NCBI GenBank assembly: GCA_000433915.1
Contig: HF993639.1
Coordinates: forward strand, 75,173-139,172
Direction of reading: 5' to 3'
From: Clostridium sp. CAG:793
GTDB lineage: Bacteria > Bacillota > Clostridia > TANB77 > CAG-508
DNA length: 64,000 nucleotides
Part shown: positions 35,176 through 43,690 of the stretch, piece after piece
How the letters are laid out: each line of letters begins with the position of its first letter
Numbering within the stretch: the stretch's first letter is position 1
Position numbers and translations under genes: made by a program
Notes under the pieces: generated by a model
What the model saw: only the letters and a program-made list of their open reading frames with translations
The model's database searches: none
What the model was told of the DNA's origin: nothing

Positions 35176-35970
35176 TTAAACACCTATTTGTGACAAAAAT
35201 ATCATAATCCATACAATAGCATTTGATACAGCTAAGTAAAATGCTACTGGTGGCTTTTTATCATATTTTTTCCCTTTATTTATAATTTTATTTATTAAAC
35301 TTTTTATTGAGATTATTAATAGTGTTAATATAATTGTTAATATTGTTCCTATTTCGAATGTAAAGAAATTTATTATTAAACAAAAAATTACTAGACTTAT
35401 ATTATAGTCATCTTTTGTTGTTTTCTTTATTTTGTATGTGCTTGCAACAGTTAGTATCGCTGTTACTATTAAGTAAATTATTATTCTGTTTATATTAAAG
35501 TTTTCATAAAAATTGTATTGATATATGAATTCTAATGCTGAGATTGCTATTCCATAGATCAATACTCCTTTATGTATTTCTCTATGTTCCTTGTCTATTC
35601 CTGCTATTAGAAATACAAATACTATATATAATACTCCAAGTGCATATTCTATGCCTTTCCATGTATATACATTTTGAATATTTATACCTATTCCTGCTGC
35701 TAATATTACGAAAGCCAAGCCACATAATACTTCTATTATTTCGTATCTTGGACTTATTTTTGTTTTGCAGTATCTACATCTTCCACCAAGGAATGCATAA
35801 CTTAATACTGGTATCATGTCTAAAAAAGATAATTTATGATTGCATTTAGGGCAATATGAATGTTTATAAACAATGTCCTGATGTAATGGGATTCTATATG
35901 TTGCAAGTGTTAAGAAACTTCCAAATACTGTTCCCATCATAAATATTATTATGTATAGTAATATATTCAT
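35176..35970 (-). CDS. pilD: Prepilin peptidase (A24 family, PilD-like)
   Basis: This membrane aspartyl protease cuts prepilin leaders and usually also methylates the new N-terminus. The 264-residue protein has GSFLTLATYRIP near the start and the cytosolic zinc-binding domain with CPKC and CRYC (about residues 40-73). Several membrane helices follow. The first catalytic-type Asp lies in IAGIDKEHREIH. The second site, usually GxGDxK, is replaced by KTTKDDYN near residue 190, which is unusual. It is the only prepilin peptidase in the window and should serve all three pilin-like proteins. Confidence 0.9.
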   Translation of the reverse strand: MNILLYIIIFMMGTVFGSFLTLATYRIPLHQDIVYKHSYCPKCNHKLSFLDMIPVLSYAFLGGRCRYCKTKISPRYEIIEVLCGLAFVILAAGIGINIQNVYTWKGIEYALGVLYIVFVFLIAGIDKEHREIHKGVLIYGIAISALEFIYQYNFYENFNINRIIIYLIVTAILTVASTYKIKKTTKDDYNISLVIFCLIINFFTFEIGTILTIILTLLIISIKSLINKIINKGKKYDKKPPVAFYLAVSNAIVWIMIFLSQIGV

Positions 35971-36025
35971 AAGCTCTTTATTTCCTTTCTTATCTTAGTT
36001 GTTTATTATGTTTTTAATCCAAATA

Positions 36026-36060
36026 GAGGTTACCTAAATACGAATTATTTAGGTAACCTC
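36026..36060 (-). other. Perfect 14-bp hairpin between pilin and prepilin peptidase genes
   Basis: GAGGTTACCTAAAT (36026-36039) and ATTTAGGTAACCTC (36047-36060) flank a 7-base loop. On the minus strand only TATTTGG follows, so the T-run is poor. It is likely an mRNA-stabilising or partial-termination element that sets pilin expression above the downstream genes (inference). Confidence 0.7.
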
Positions 36061-36132
36061 ATATTTAGTGACTATTATCATCATAATAATAGGTTTTCTA
36101 CTTAATTTAAACGTTAATTAGTCAGCAGTAGT

Positions 36133-36354
36133 TTATCTGTTTCCTACAACGTCGTTCATTACATTTAGATAACTATCCATTCTTGCTGCATCGTTTTCTT
36201 CACCAGCTTTGTAAGCATTCTTGCCTTGTTGAGCTCTTGTGAATAAACCATTTTGAGATAGTGTCATTGTAATTGTAACACCTGCTAAGATTAATAGTAT
36301 AACGATTGTAACAACTAATGCTACTAATGTGATACCTTTTTCTTTCTTAAACAT
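36133..36354 (-). CDS. Short type IV pilin (probable major subunit)
   Basis: The 73-residue product starts FKKEKGITLVALVVTIVILLI, a class III leader with cleavage after the Gly and a long hydrophobic helix. The mature form would be only about 67 residues, essentially the helix plus a short polar tail (GKNAYKAGEENDAARMD), without a globular head. Position 5 is Ala, not Glu. Clostridial genomes hold many proteins with this leader. AAGGAGGG before the ATG and a strong hairpin after the gene suggest high expression, as for a major pilin. Confidence 0.85.
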   Translation of the reverse strand: MFKKEKGITLVALVVTIVILLILAGVTITMTLSQNGLFTRAQQGKNAYKAGEENDAARMDSYLNVMNDVVGNR

Positions 36355-36424
36355 AATAAATTCCCTCCTTAGTAAAATTTGTGTATATATTTATATAAAA
36401 TTAATAAATATAACCTAACTTAGA

Positions 36425-36856
36425 TTATTTTGTTCCAGTGCTAATGTTTGCTGCATTGTAATAGTTGTCTGTTGTATTTCTATCAACATTATCACCACCA
36501 CCATTTGCTGAATTTCCATTTGATGTACTATTGTTAGTTGTGTTATTAGCTTCACTTGTTGTTTCTGCTGTTGCAAATGGATCAGCTTTTCCTGGATTAT
36601 AACTTTTGTTTTTCTTATATAATGAAAGATCCGAGTCTGTTATTTCAAAAGTTTTATTTACTTGTGTTATTTCTTGTTCTGTCGTATTGTCTTCAATTTC
36701 TTTTTGTACATTTTCTGGTGTACTATATGCTGTAACTTTACTTGGCACCAATTTATTTGATGGTACATAATTGTAAAATATTATTGCTAGTACTAACCCA
36801 ATCAATACACTTATTAGAAGTATAATAAGAACTTCTTTAATGATTTTCTTTGCCAT
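36425..36856 (-). CDS. Membrane-anchored protein in the PilP position of the pilus locus
   Basis: The 143-residue protein has one N-terminal membrane helix (about residues 8-30). An extracytoplasmic part follows, ending in a low-complexity Asn/Ser/Thr/Gly tail. By position after pilM, pilN and pilO it corresponds to PilP, but no PilP sequence signature is visible and there is no secretin to contact. The segment YNPGKADPF recalls the NPFxP-type start of PilP (weak). The function is unknown. It is 18 bases after the pilO-like gene. Confidence 0.72.
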   Translation of the reverse strand: MAKKIIKEVLIILLISVLIGLVLAIIFYNYVPSNKLVPSKVTAYSTPENVQKEIEDNTTEQEITQVNKTFEITDSDLSLYKKNKSYNPGKADPFATAETTSEANNTTNNSTSNGNSANGGGDNVDRNTTDNYYNAANISTGTK

Positions 36857-36875
36857 TTCTTACTCCTTCATAGTT

Positions 36876-37526
36876 TTATTGTGTTACGGTATTTGATGTA
36901 GTTTCTGATTGTGCTGTATTATCACTGCTGCTTGAAACTGATGAAATTGTTTCTGTTGTGTTTTCCTGTTGAATCTTAACATCAGCTACTGTAAATGTAC
37001 ACTTATTTGCTGTCATGTCAAACTTGTCTATTGTAAAGTCAAGATTTGCATCATTTTCTAGTGAGTATATAAATTGTACTAGTGCTAAGAATTCGCCTGT
37101 TGCTGTAAAGTTTAAATTCTTATAAGATGAATCATTTAATGTTGAACTTCCAACTTCCATTTTTAGATTTACACCTTCTGATGTTGCGTGATTACCAACT
37201 CTACTCCACAAATATTCAATCGTATAATTCTTTGTTTGTGTTGCTTGTTTGATTTCACTTTCTGTACTTATTGTTACTAAATCTAAATAGTCTTTTTTAG
37301 CTTTTGTTAAGTTTGAAATGTCTGTCTTTAGTTTTGACAATGCACTTGTATAATTGTCATTTGCTGTGTTAGCTTTATTTATTGCTGTTGTTAACTCTTG
37401 ATTTTTGTCTGATATTTCTTGAAAACTATATGCTTGAAATGGACCAGCATGTATTCCATTTTTCATGAATAATGCCATAATTGCCAATACTAGTACTAGT
37501 AATATGCTTATTAATGTTTTTTTCAC
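36876..37526 (-). CDS. pilO: PilO-like alignment-complex protein
   Basis: The 216-residue protein has an N-terminal membrane helix (about 5-20), then a coiled-coil segment (about 38-80) and a ferredoxin-like domain (about 95-185) with FLALVQFIYSLEND, characteristic of PilO. PilO and PilN form the periplasm-facing alignment complex that links the cytosolic ring to the pilus. A Ser/Thr-rich tail ends it. It starts with GTG, preceded by GGAGG. It follows the PilM-PilN fusion, the expected order. Confidence 0.85.
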   Translation of the reverse strand: MKKTLISILLVLVLAIMALFMKNGIHAGPFQAYSFQEISDKNQELTTAINKANTANDNYTSALSKLKTDISNLTKAKKDYLDLVTISTESEIKQATQTKNYTIEYLWSRVGNHATSEGVNLKMEVGSSTLNDSSYKNLNFTATGEFLALVQFIYSLENDANLDFTIDKFDMTANKCTFTVADVKIQQENTTETISSVSSSSDNTAQSETTSNTVTQ

Positions 37527-37545
37527 TGGTTATTTTCCTCCATTT

Positions 37546-39207
37546 CTAATATGTTTTTAAATCGCCTTCAATTATAATCTTTACATACTCTCCATCTTTT
37601 TGTCCTTCTGTTGATGTGATATTGTCTAGAACATTTGCATTTTTCATCTTTGCTTTGAAATATGCTAATTGTTCATATTTTGTTGATTGTGCATGTATTA
37701 TTATATGTTGTACTGTTTTTCCTGAATCTGTTGTTTCTGTATTTTTTATTTCAGTAAGTTGTACTTCTTTTGGTATGTTATATACTATTTTGTTTAACAT
37801 AGTTGTTATTTGATTTTTTCTGCTTCTTTTTGTTTCTATTGCAGAGCTTACATTTTCAAGGTTTGTTTTGTATTTTTGATAATCTTTTGTTCTCTCATTT
37901 ACTTTGCTTGAATCACTATTTGCTAAACTTAATTGGCTATTTGCATATAATGTTACGTCATCTGTTTCTTTGATCTTTGCATTAATTTGTTTAACTAATA
38001 TTGATGATCCTACTGAATACATTATTATTACTATTAAAACAACTGCACAGTCTCTTAATAATAATCTTTCTACTCTGTCTAATTCTCCTGATAGGTCAAC
38101 TTTTGATTTTAAATTTACATTCTTATTCTTTAGTTTGAAATTGAACTTTGGCATTTTTATATCTTTCATATTTACATCTGATGAAAGCAATGTCTTTAGT
38201 TCTGTTTTCCAATCTCTTTTCATGAAATTTAGATTTTTTATTCCAAGTCCAAGACCTTGTAATGCAAGTGCAATTGCTGAGTTAACTTCAATATAGTCCT
38301 TTATATTAATATTCATTTTATCTTCTAAGAAAAATGGTTTTAATATTTCTACCTTTGATTCTTTAAAGTATTCTTTAAAATAAAGATCTATATTATTTAT
38401 TACTGTTCCCATTCCAGTTAAATAAATGTTGTCAATTTTCGGAAAACGTTCTTTTATCTTTTGAATTTCTTGAACTATTTTATATAATGTAGGTACAATA
38501 TATTGTAAATACTCGTTGTTACCTGTGCCTTCGGTTGTCTCCATTGTGTATATTGTGCTATTTTTGCAAATTTCATAAGCTTTTGAATATGAATTTTCTC
38601 TTTCGCTTATTTTGTCTAGTACTTCTTCCATGCCTTCATCAAGTATATCTACATTATATATTGCTTGATTTATTATTGTTGTTATTGTCGTTCTTTCTTC
38701 TAAATTAATGATCATAGAATTTTTATTTTTCTCTACTTTCATTAAATTAGGTAATGTTGTTGTCATTGGTACTAGTGTTTCTAAATCCGCATTACCAAAT
38801 GCTGCTTTTCTTTCTGCTAATTCATTTTCACTATCATATACATATATAATTTTACTTTGATCTTGGTTTTGAACGTTTTTTGTATATATATATCTGCTGT
38901 CATATAAATTTTTATTTAAGTGATTTTCTGTGCAAAAAGATTCAAATTCTGTTTTTATTGCTTTTTCAGCATAATTTCTATTAGCTAAGCTAAAAATATT
39001 AAAATAATAATATTTTTCGTTAGAAATTTCAGAGCTTACAGGAATCGTATGATTATCTGTTTCACTTAATATTTGATTTATTGCAGTGTCAATATTGTCA
39101 TAAAATTTTACGCCATATGATGTTACATTATAGCTATCATTATTTTTGCTGACTCTTGCATATCTTATTAGCTTATTATTTATACTAATTCCTAGGCACT
39201 CTTGCAT
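37546..39207 (-). CDS. PilM-PilN fusion protein
   Basis: Residues 1 to about 330 form an actin-like PilM part. They start ECLGISINNKLIRYARV and later have IYLTGMGTVINNID and EVNSAIALALQGLG. A basic linker leads to one membrane helix (about 386-405), a coiled-coil (about 415-455) and a PilN-type domain (LNKIVYNIPKEVQLTEI). In most bacteria PilM and PilN are separate proteins joined by a short PilN N-terminal peptide bound in PilM. Here they are one 553-residue chain. AGAGAGGAATAAA precedes the ATG. The frame is unbroken. Confidence 0.88.
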   Translation of the reverse strand: MQECLGISINNKLIRYARVSKNNDSYNVTSYGVKFYDNIDTAINQILSETDNHTIPVSSEISNEKYYYFNIFSLANRNYAEKAIKTEFESFCTENHLNKNLYDSRYIYTKNVQNQDQSKIIYVYDSENELAERKAAFGNADLETLVPMTTTLPNLMKVEKNKNSMIINLEERTTITTIINQAIYNVDILDEGMEEVLDKISERENSYSKAYEICKNSTIYTMETTEGTGNNEYLQYIVPTLYKIVQEIQKIKERFPKIDNIYLTGMGTVINNIDLYFKEYFKESKVEILKPFFLEDKMNINIKDYIEVNSAIALALQGLGLGIKNLNFMKRDWKTELKTLLSSDVNMKDIKMPKFNFKLKNKNVNLKSKVDLSGELDRVERLLLRDCAVVLIVIIMYSVGSSILVKQINAKIKETDDVTLYANSQLSLANSDSSKVNERTKDYQKYKTNLENVSSAIETKRSRKNQITTMLNKIVYNIPKEVQLTEIKNTETTDSGKTVQHIIIHAQSTKYEQLAYFKAKMKNANVLDNITSTEGQKDGEYVKIIIEGDLKTY

Positions 39208-39371
39208 TTTATTCCTCTCTCTTTTGAATCTTTTTATTTTATTTTTTCACATTTGTTGCTTTTATATACATTTTATCTTTTTTTTATTTAAAGTCAATAT
39301 TTTTCTTTTCTTTGTAAAACAAATGTAATATTTGTAACTTTTATGTCAAAAAGTGTCGTTTTTACATTTTG

Positions 39372-40520
39372 CTATCTTTCTCTTTCTATTCCCGGCTTTT
39401 GTATGTCATCTGCTAGCTTTTCTACGACATTATACGTTTTTCCTAAATATTCTATTATGTTTTCTTCTTTTTCTTTTAACTTTGTTTTTACTTTTTTGCT
39501 TTCTGTTATTCTTAGTTTTCCTAATATTATTGATAATGTAAAGTCTTTTTCTACTTTTCTAATTAAGTTTGGATCTATTTCTATTGCCAGATTAGCATAT
39601 TGTACAGCTTGATTTGTATCTTTTTGTATTATTTTTATTTTTGCTAAATACAAATATGCATTTGCTTGTATTTTTTCATCATCTGAGTTAATTTCTTCGT
39701 AAAAATATTTTTCCGCTTCTTCATATTCTCTAAATATCATGCTTATTTGTCCAAGATTTAAATTTGATATATCTTTTAGAGAGTTAAGAGTCGCTGCTTT
39801 TTTATAATATTCTTGTGCATTTTGAAAATCATTTAATCTTGTATATGTCATTCCTAAGCAATAATATAGTTCATACTGTGCTGGTGAAAATTTTAAAGCT
39901 TCATTATATACTAGTATGGCTTCTTTAAACATTTCATTACTATATAATATGTCACCTAAAAGCATACTTCCTTGATAATAGTCTGGCTTAGCCTTTAGTA
40001 AACTTTGCAATAGTTCTATTGCTTGTTCTTCTTTTTTGTTTTCATGCATTATTTTTGCAAGTTCACAGTAAGACTCATAATCCTTTGGCTTTATCCCTAT
40101 TACAATCAAATACTCATCTTCTGCTTTTTCCATTTCTGAATTTTGCTCATAATATTGGGCGAGCTTTTTATGTGATATATAGCTTTTAGGATATTTGTTT
40201 ATATTTTTTAGAAGTAATGCTTTTGCATTATCTGGTTGTTTCTTGGCTTTTAAAATATTATAGAGTTCATCTATATATATTCCCTTCATTTCCATTATAA
40301 GCATTGTTATTGGTATAATTATAGTTATTACATATAATATAGAAAGTATTATTAAATTAGGTATTTTTCCATTTAGTATCAATATAAAATCTATAACTAT
40401 TCCTAAAAATTCTAGTCCTAGTATATATACATAGTTTGTATTATTTTCTTTTATCATTTTTAAGAAAGTATATACAAATGCTCCTATTACTAAGATGCTA
40501 AATATTATAATATGAATCAT
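39372..40520 (-). CDS. Membrane-anchored TPR-repeat protein
   Basis: The 382-residue protein starts with two to three membrane helices (about residues 3-20, 32-48, 55-75). At least five tetratricopeptide repeats follow (about 100-300), such as SYISHKKLAQYYEQNSEMEKAEDEY and YELYYCLGMTYTRLNDFQNAQEYYKKA. TPR proteins are assembly scaffolds; a PilF/PilW-like role in pilus biogenesis is likely from its place at the head of the locus (inference). It may equally belong with the small membrane proteins upstream. Confidence 0.8.
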   Translation of the reverse strand: MIHIIIFSILVIGAFVYTFLKMIKENNTNYVYILGLEFLGIVIDFILILNGKIPNLIILSILYVITIIIPITMLIMEMKGIYIDELYNILKAKKQPDNAKALLLKNINKYPKSYISHKKLAQYYEQNSEMEKAEDEYLIVIGIKPKDYESYCELAKIMHENKKEEQAIELLQSLLKAKPDYYQGSMLLGDILYSNEMFKEAILVYNEALKFSPAQYELYYCLGMTYTRLNDFQNAQEYYKKAATLNSLKDISNLNLGQISMIFREYEEAEKYFYEEINSDDEKIQANAYLYLAKIKIIQKDTNQAVQYANLAIEIDPNLIRKVEKDFTLSIILGKLRITESKKVKTKLKEKEENIIEYLGKTYNVVEKLADDIQKPGIERER

Positions 40521-40538
40521 GTTTCTCTCCTACTGTTA

Positions 40539-40925
40539 TTAAATTATAAAAAATATATTTTTTATTATACAATTTATCATTAATAGTATCATTCCTGAAT
40601 ATAAATATACGTTGCTATATTGCATTTTTATTTTTTCTTTTTTGGTTATTCGGCTTATTGTATGTGATATTACATATGCTGTTGCTATTGTGACTGTATA
40701 GATTACTGCTGAATTGTAATATATTGATTCTAATATCTTTCCTTGGCAAAGTGCTTCAAACGCTCTTGTGCAGCCACATCCTGGGCAATATATTTTTAAG
40801 TTTTCTAAAATCCAACATTTTGGAATTTCTATATTATTTTTTATTATTGGATATATTATTACTAATAAGATGGTTGTAAATAATATTGCATAATATACAT
40901 AGTCACTATATGTTCTTTTCTTCAT
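40539..40925 (-). CDS. DUF2752-family small membrane protein
   Basis: The 128-residue protein has the DUF2752 signature CPGCGCTRAFEALCQGKILES near residues 47-67, between membrane helices (about 12-28, 73-92, 106-126). The clustered cysteines suggest a metal or redox site. The family role is unknown. No strong ribosome site precedes the ATG. It lies between a terminator and the TPR gene. Confidence 0.8.
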   Translation of the reverse strand: MKKRTYSDYVYYAILFTTILLVIIYPIIKNNIEIPKCWILENLKIYCPGCGCTRAFEALCQGKILESIYYNSAVIYTVTIATAYVISHTISRITKKEKIKMQYSNVYLYSGMILLMINCIIKNIFFII

Positions 40926-40938
40926 ATTTAATATAAAA

Positions 40939-40980
40939 AGAACATCTTAAATAGTATTTTTTCACTAATTCGATGTTCTC
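40939..40980 (-). terminator. Terminator after the DUF4870-like gene
   Basis: AGAACATC and GATGTTCT form an 8-bp stem with a loop of about 25 bases. TTTTTATATT follows on the minus strand. It ends just upstream of the next gene. Confidence 0.68.
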
Positions 40981-40991
40981 TTTTCTCCACA

Positions 40992-41258
40992 TTATTTAAT
41001 TATTTTTATATTTCCGATTAGTGGTACTGGTTTTTCTTCTTGGTTTATTGCTGATATGAATCCCATAAACCAGCATACTATCATGAATATTCCCCATATC
41101 CATCCTATACAAGGAACTATTGATAATAGTGAAAATAACATTATTACAAATGCTTGGTTAACATGAAATTTTGCGCCTTCTCTGTCTCCTGCACATAATG
41201 CAATGATTAGTCCAATCCATGTTAGATATGCAACTATACTAGTCGTTTTTTTGTCCAT
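40992..41258 (-). CDS. DUF4870-like small membrane protein
   Basis: The 88-residue protein has two to three hydrophobic segments. The start KTTSIVAYLTWIGLIIAL, followed by the GAKFHVNQA motif near residues 29-37, is typical of the DUF4870/YccF-like family of small membrane proteins. No function is established. GAGGAAAAAAAG precedes the ATG. It stands between the RpiB-like gene and a terminator. Confidence 0.78.
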   Translation of the reverse strand: MDKKTTSIVAYLTWIGLIIALCAGDREGAKFHVNQAFVIMLFSLLSIVPCIGWIWGIFMIVCWFMGFISAINQEEKPVPLIGNIKIIK

Positions 41259-41331
41259 CTTTTTTTCCTCCTATTTATATTCGACTTAATTCTACTATAT
41301 TTTTTTATTTTTTTCAATATTTTATAAAAAC

Positions 41332-41952
41332 TTATTTTAACTTGTTTGCTATTATATTTTTTAATTCTTCATCTTGTGCGTTTTCGAAAAATTGTATTTT
41401 AAATTCTGGTGTATTTATTGTTTCTAATAATAGTGCTTGGTCTATTTCATCTAATATTTCTTTCATTGGCTTATATGTTATTTTCTTTACTTCATCTAAT
41501 ATCTTTTTGTTTTTTTGCTCTGGTACTACTCTTTCTTTTGGATATCCATTGCCAAACTCTTCTGAAAATAATTTTTCAAATATATAGTCTAGCTGTAATT
41601 CTCCTCCCCATCCATATCCTTTTGCAAATGGTATTGCTATTGCGTTTCCATTGTTTATCTGAGTGAATAAATATGCATCAAGTGGATCTTGCACATGTCC
41701 GCATAATACTCCTGGAAAGCTATTTAATGCAAGCATTGCTCCTTCACCTGTTCCGCAACCTGTTATTACAAAATCTACTGCTTTTGAGTTTAATAATATG
41801 GCTGCTAGTAGTCCTACTTGTACATATGTTAATTTAGTATTTTCATTTGAATAATTAAATATTTCATTTCCTTTTGCATTTTTCACTAGTTCATTATATA
41901 TTATTTTATTTTTTCCAGCTTGGCTGTTTTCATTTATAAGTCCTATTTTCAT
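41332..41952 (-). CDS. RpiB/LacA/LacB-family sugar-phosphate isomerase
   Basis: The family interconverts aldose and ketose phosphates, such as ribose 5-phosphate/ribulose 5-phosphate or galactose 6-phosphate/tagatose 6-phosphate. The 206-residue protein has the catalytic Cys in DFVITGCGTGEGAMLAL near residue 66. It is longer than RpiB (about 150), with a C-terminal extension of about 50 residues, and matches a clostridial subgroup of unproven substrate. TAGAGGTAAGAT precedes the ATG. It is 13 bases downstream of the HD-domain gene, and the two likely form an operon. Confidence 0.85.
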   Translation of the reverse strand: MKIGLINENSQAGKNKIIYNELVKNAKGNEIFNYSNENTKLTYVQVGLLAAILLNSKAVDFVITGCGTGEGAMLALNSFPGVLCGHVQDPLDAYLFTQINNGNAIAIPFAKGYGWGGELQLDYIFEKLFSEEFGNGYPKERVVPEQKNKKILDEVKKITYKPMKEILDEIDQALLLETINTPEFKIQFFENAQDEELKNIIANKLK

Positions 41953-41965
41953 ATCTTACCTCTAT

Positions 41966-42565
41966 TTATTTGAATTTTTTTATTATTTCTGGGAATAATG
42001 AATATAAGTTGCATCCCATTTTCTCTTCTAATTCTTTCTTTAATTTTTGTGCATAGGTTATGTGATATACAGTATTGTCATGTGCACCTTTTCTTAGCAT
42101 TATCTCTATTAATCTCTCGTCCATTGTCATAAATTTTGCTGTACAAAATAAATCACAGCATTCAATTATTTTATCATATATATTATATTGATGGTTTTCA
42201 ATGAAATCTTTTCTAAACTGATATTTATATGAGTCCTTATCAGGTATTCCACCTGCTGTACAGTTTATGTCATTATTTAAATATGAATGTGTCAAACATA
42301 TATTAGCATATTCATCCGATATTCCCATAGATTTTAAATATTCATATCCTTTTACTATATGTTGTGAATATGGTTCTCCATATATTTTGCCTATATCGTG
42401 TAAATATCCCATAGCAGCCGCTTTATCTGAATCTATTCCAATCTTTTTTGCAATCCTTTCTGCTGCTTGTCCAACTCTAATTGAATGTTCTACCCATGTA
42501 CCTGTTGGATTTATATTTTTTCCATTCATAAGTATTTCATACGCTTTTTTAGGGTTTATTTCCAT
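41966..42565 (-). CDS. HD-domain phosphohydrolase
   Basis: The 199-residue cytosolic protein has the HD metal motif. A His appears in TWVEHSIRVGQAAE, His-Asp in YLHDIGKIYG (about residues 54-61), and further His in YSQHIVKGYEYL. Such enzymes cleave phosphate esters of nucleotides. The whole protein is one HD domain with no partner domain, so the substrate is unknown. AGAGGTGATAAT precedes the ATG. It is divergent from the XRE-like gene at 42755. The palindrome at 42669-42684 overlaps its probable -10. Confidence 0.85.
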   Translation of the reverse strand: MEINPKKAYEILMNGKNINPTGTWVEHSIRVGQAAERIAKKIGIDSDKAAAMGYLHDIGKIYGEPYSQHIVKGYEYLKSMGISDEYANICLTHSYLNNDINCTAGGIPDKDSYKYQFRKDFIENHQYNIYDKIIECCDLFCTAKFMTMDERLIEIMLRKGAHDNTVYHITYAQKLKKELEEKMGCNLYSLFPEIIKKFK

Positions 42566-42665
42566 ATATTATCACCTCTGCTTTCTTCGTAAGTATATCA
42601 TTTTATTTTTTATTTTTCAATTATTTTACATATTCAATTTTTTAGAAATATTAGGCTTATTTCAT

Positions 42666-42684
42666 ATTATATCGTTAACGATAT
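42666..42684. promoter_or_regulatory. 16-base perfect palindrome in the divergent HD/XRE region
   Basis: ATATCGTTAACGATAT (42669-42684) is fully self-complementary. A minus-strand TATAAT (42666-42671) overlaps it. Similar half-sites, ATATCGGT (43610-43617) and AACGATTT (43631-43638), lie upstream of the second XRE-like gene. It is a good operator candidate for the adjacent regulators. Confidence 0.6.
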
Positions 42685-42754
42685 TTAGATACCTTTGTTA
42701 TATTTAAAAAAATTGTTTTTTACTTTGATTTTTTAGTAAAGTGAGGTATAATAT

Positions 42755-43009
42755 ATGTTGTTATCAGTTGCAATAAGGCAACGTATTATTAATTTATCTA
42801 AAGAACATAATTTAAATTTTTCTGAATTATGTAGAAAATCGGATGTTTCTTATTCCACTCTAATGGGATTTATGTATGATACAAATAAAACTCTAACTAT
42901 TAATACTTTGTATCAGCTTTGTCTTGGTTTTGAAATTGACCTTGTTGATTTTTTTGATTCTGATTTGTTTAAAGATGTTCTTGATGAGCATGAAAAGGTT
43001 GGGAAATAA
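42755..43009 (+). CDS. Miniature XRE/Cro-type DNA-binding protein 1
   Basis: The 84-residue protein is a bare helix-turn-helix domain. IRQRIINLSKEHNLNFSELCRKSDV is followed by SYSTLMGFMYDTNKTLTINTLYQLCLGF, the XRE recognition region. It ends with a shared tail, EIDLVDFFDSDLFKDVLDEHE, that may dimerise or bind a partner. It is closest to the third copy at 43962. GTGAGG is 8 bases before the ATG. It overlaps operationally with trmL, which begins 2 bases after its stop. It probably represses its own promoter. Confidence 0.88.
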   Translation: MLLSVAIRQRIINLSKEHNLNFSELCRKSDVSYSTLMGFMYDTNKTLTINTLYQLCLGFEIDLVDFFDSDLFKDVLDEHEKVGK

Positions 43010-43011
43010 TT

Positions 43012-43518
43012 ATGAAACTTAATATTGTTTTGGTTGAACCAGAGATACCTCAAAACACTGGAAACATTGCACGTACATGTGCAGCTATTGGAGCTAAATT
43101 GCATTTAGTTCATCCTTTAGGTTTTATTCTTTCTGAAAAATCGGTCAAGCGTGCTGGTTTGGATTATTGGGATAAGCTTGATATTGAAGAACATTCTTCT
43201 TTAAATGATTTTCTATCCAAGTATCCTCCTGAAAGTAATAATATGTTTTTCTCTACTACAAAAGGTAAACATATTTATTCTGAACCTGATTATTCTAGTA
43301 TGGATGAAGTTTTTCTTCTTTTCGGTAAAGAAACTAAAGGACTTCCTGAAGATCTTCTTTTAAAGTATATAGATAATACTATTCGTATTCCTATGAGAGA
43401 AACTTTAAGATCTTTAAACTTATCCAATTCCGTGTGTGTTGTTGCTTATGAAGTTTTTAGAAAGTGTAATTTTTCTGGTTTAGAAGAAATTAGTTCATAT
43501 TTTGATAATAGTTTGTAG
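43012..43518 (+). CDS. trmL: tRNA (cytidine/uridine-34-2'-O)-methyltransferase TrmL
   Basis: TrmL methylates the wobble-position ribose of tRNA-Leu isoacceptors. The 168-residue SPOUT protein has LVEPEIPQNTGNIARTCAA at the start, LLFGKETKGLPE near 105 and IRIPMRETLRSLNLSNSVCVVAYE near the end, all family signatures. It is cotranscribed with a small HTH protein, which is unusual. A tRNA-Leu(UAA) gene, a known substrate type for TrmL, lies 1 kb downstream. The gene is followed by a terminator. Confidence 0.94.
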   Translation: MKLNIVLVEPEIPQNTGNIARTCAAIGAKLHLVHPLGFILSEKSVKRAGLDYWDKLDIEEHSSLNDFLSKYPPESNNMFFSTTKGKHIYSEPDYSSMDEVFLLFGKETKGLPEDLLLKYIDNTIRIPMRETLRSLNLSNSVCVVAYEVFRKCNFSGLEEISSYFDNSL

Positions 43519-43532
43519 TATCTAAAAAATGA

Positions 43533-43570
43533 GTCATGCTTACTAGTGTAAGTATGACATATTTTTTGTT
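43533..43570 (+). terminator. Terminator after trmL
   Basis: GTCATGCTTAC (43533-43543) pairs with GTAAGTATGAC (43548-43558) with one wobble and a TAGT loop, then ATATTTTTT. Confidence 0.88.
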
Positions 43571-43609
43571 TATTTTTCACTTATTTTTATAATTTCTATG
43601 TAAATTTTG

Positions 43610-43658
43610 ATATCGGTATGTTTTATCATCAACGATTTTTAATCTAATTTGCTATACT
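43610..43658 (+). promoter_or_regulatory. Promoter and operator-like half-sites upstream of XRE-like gene 2
   Basis: TGCTATACT (TATACT at 43653-43658 with a TGC extension) is the likely -10. ATATCGGT (43610-43617) and AACGATTT (43631-43638) form a spaced inverted repeat. They resemble the palindrome at 42669, and the right half lies over the -35 position. Confidence 0.5.
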
Positions 43659-43690
43659 CGGTAAAAATCCAAAGAAATGAGGTATTTATT

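Noticed and set aside
42741..42752. TATAAT at 42747-42752 as the -10 of XRE-like gene 1
   Set aside because: It lies 3 bases before the ATG and overlaps the ribosome site GTGAGG, so it cannot be the promoter of an mRNA with a leader.
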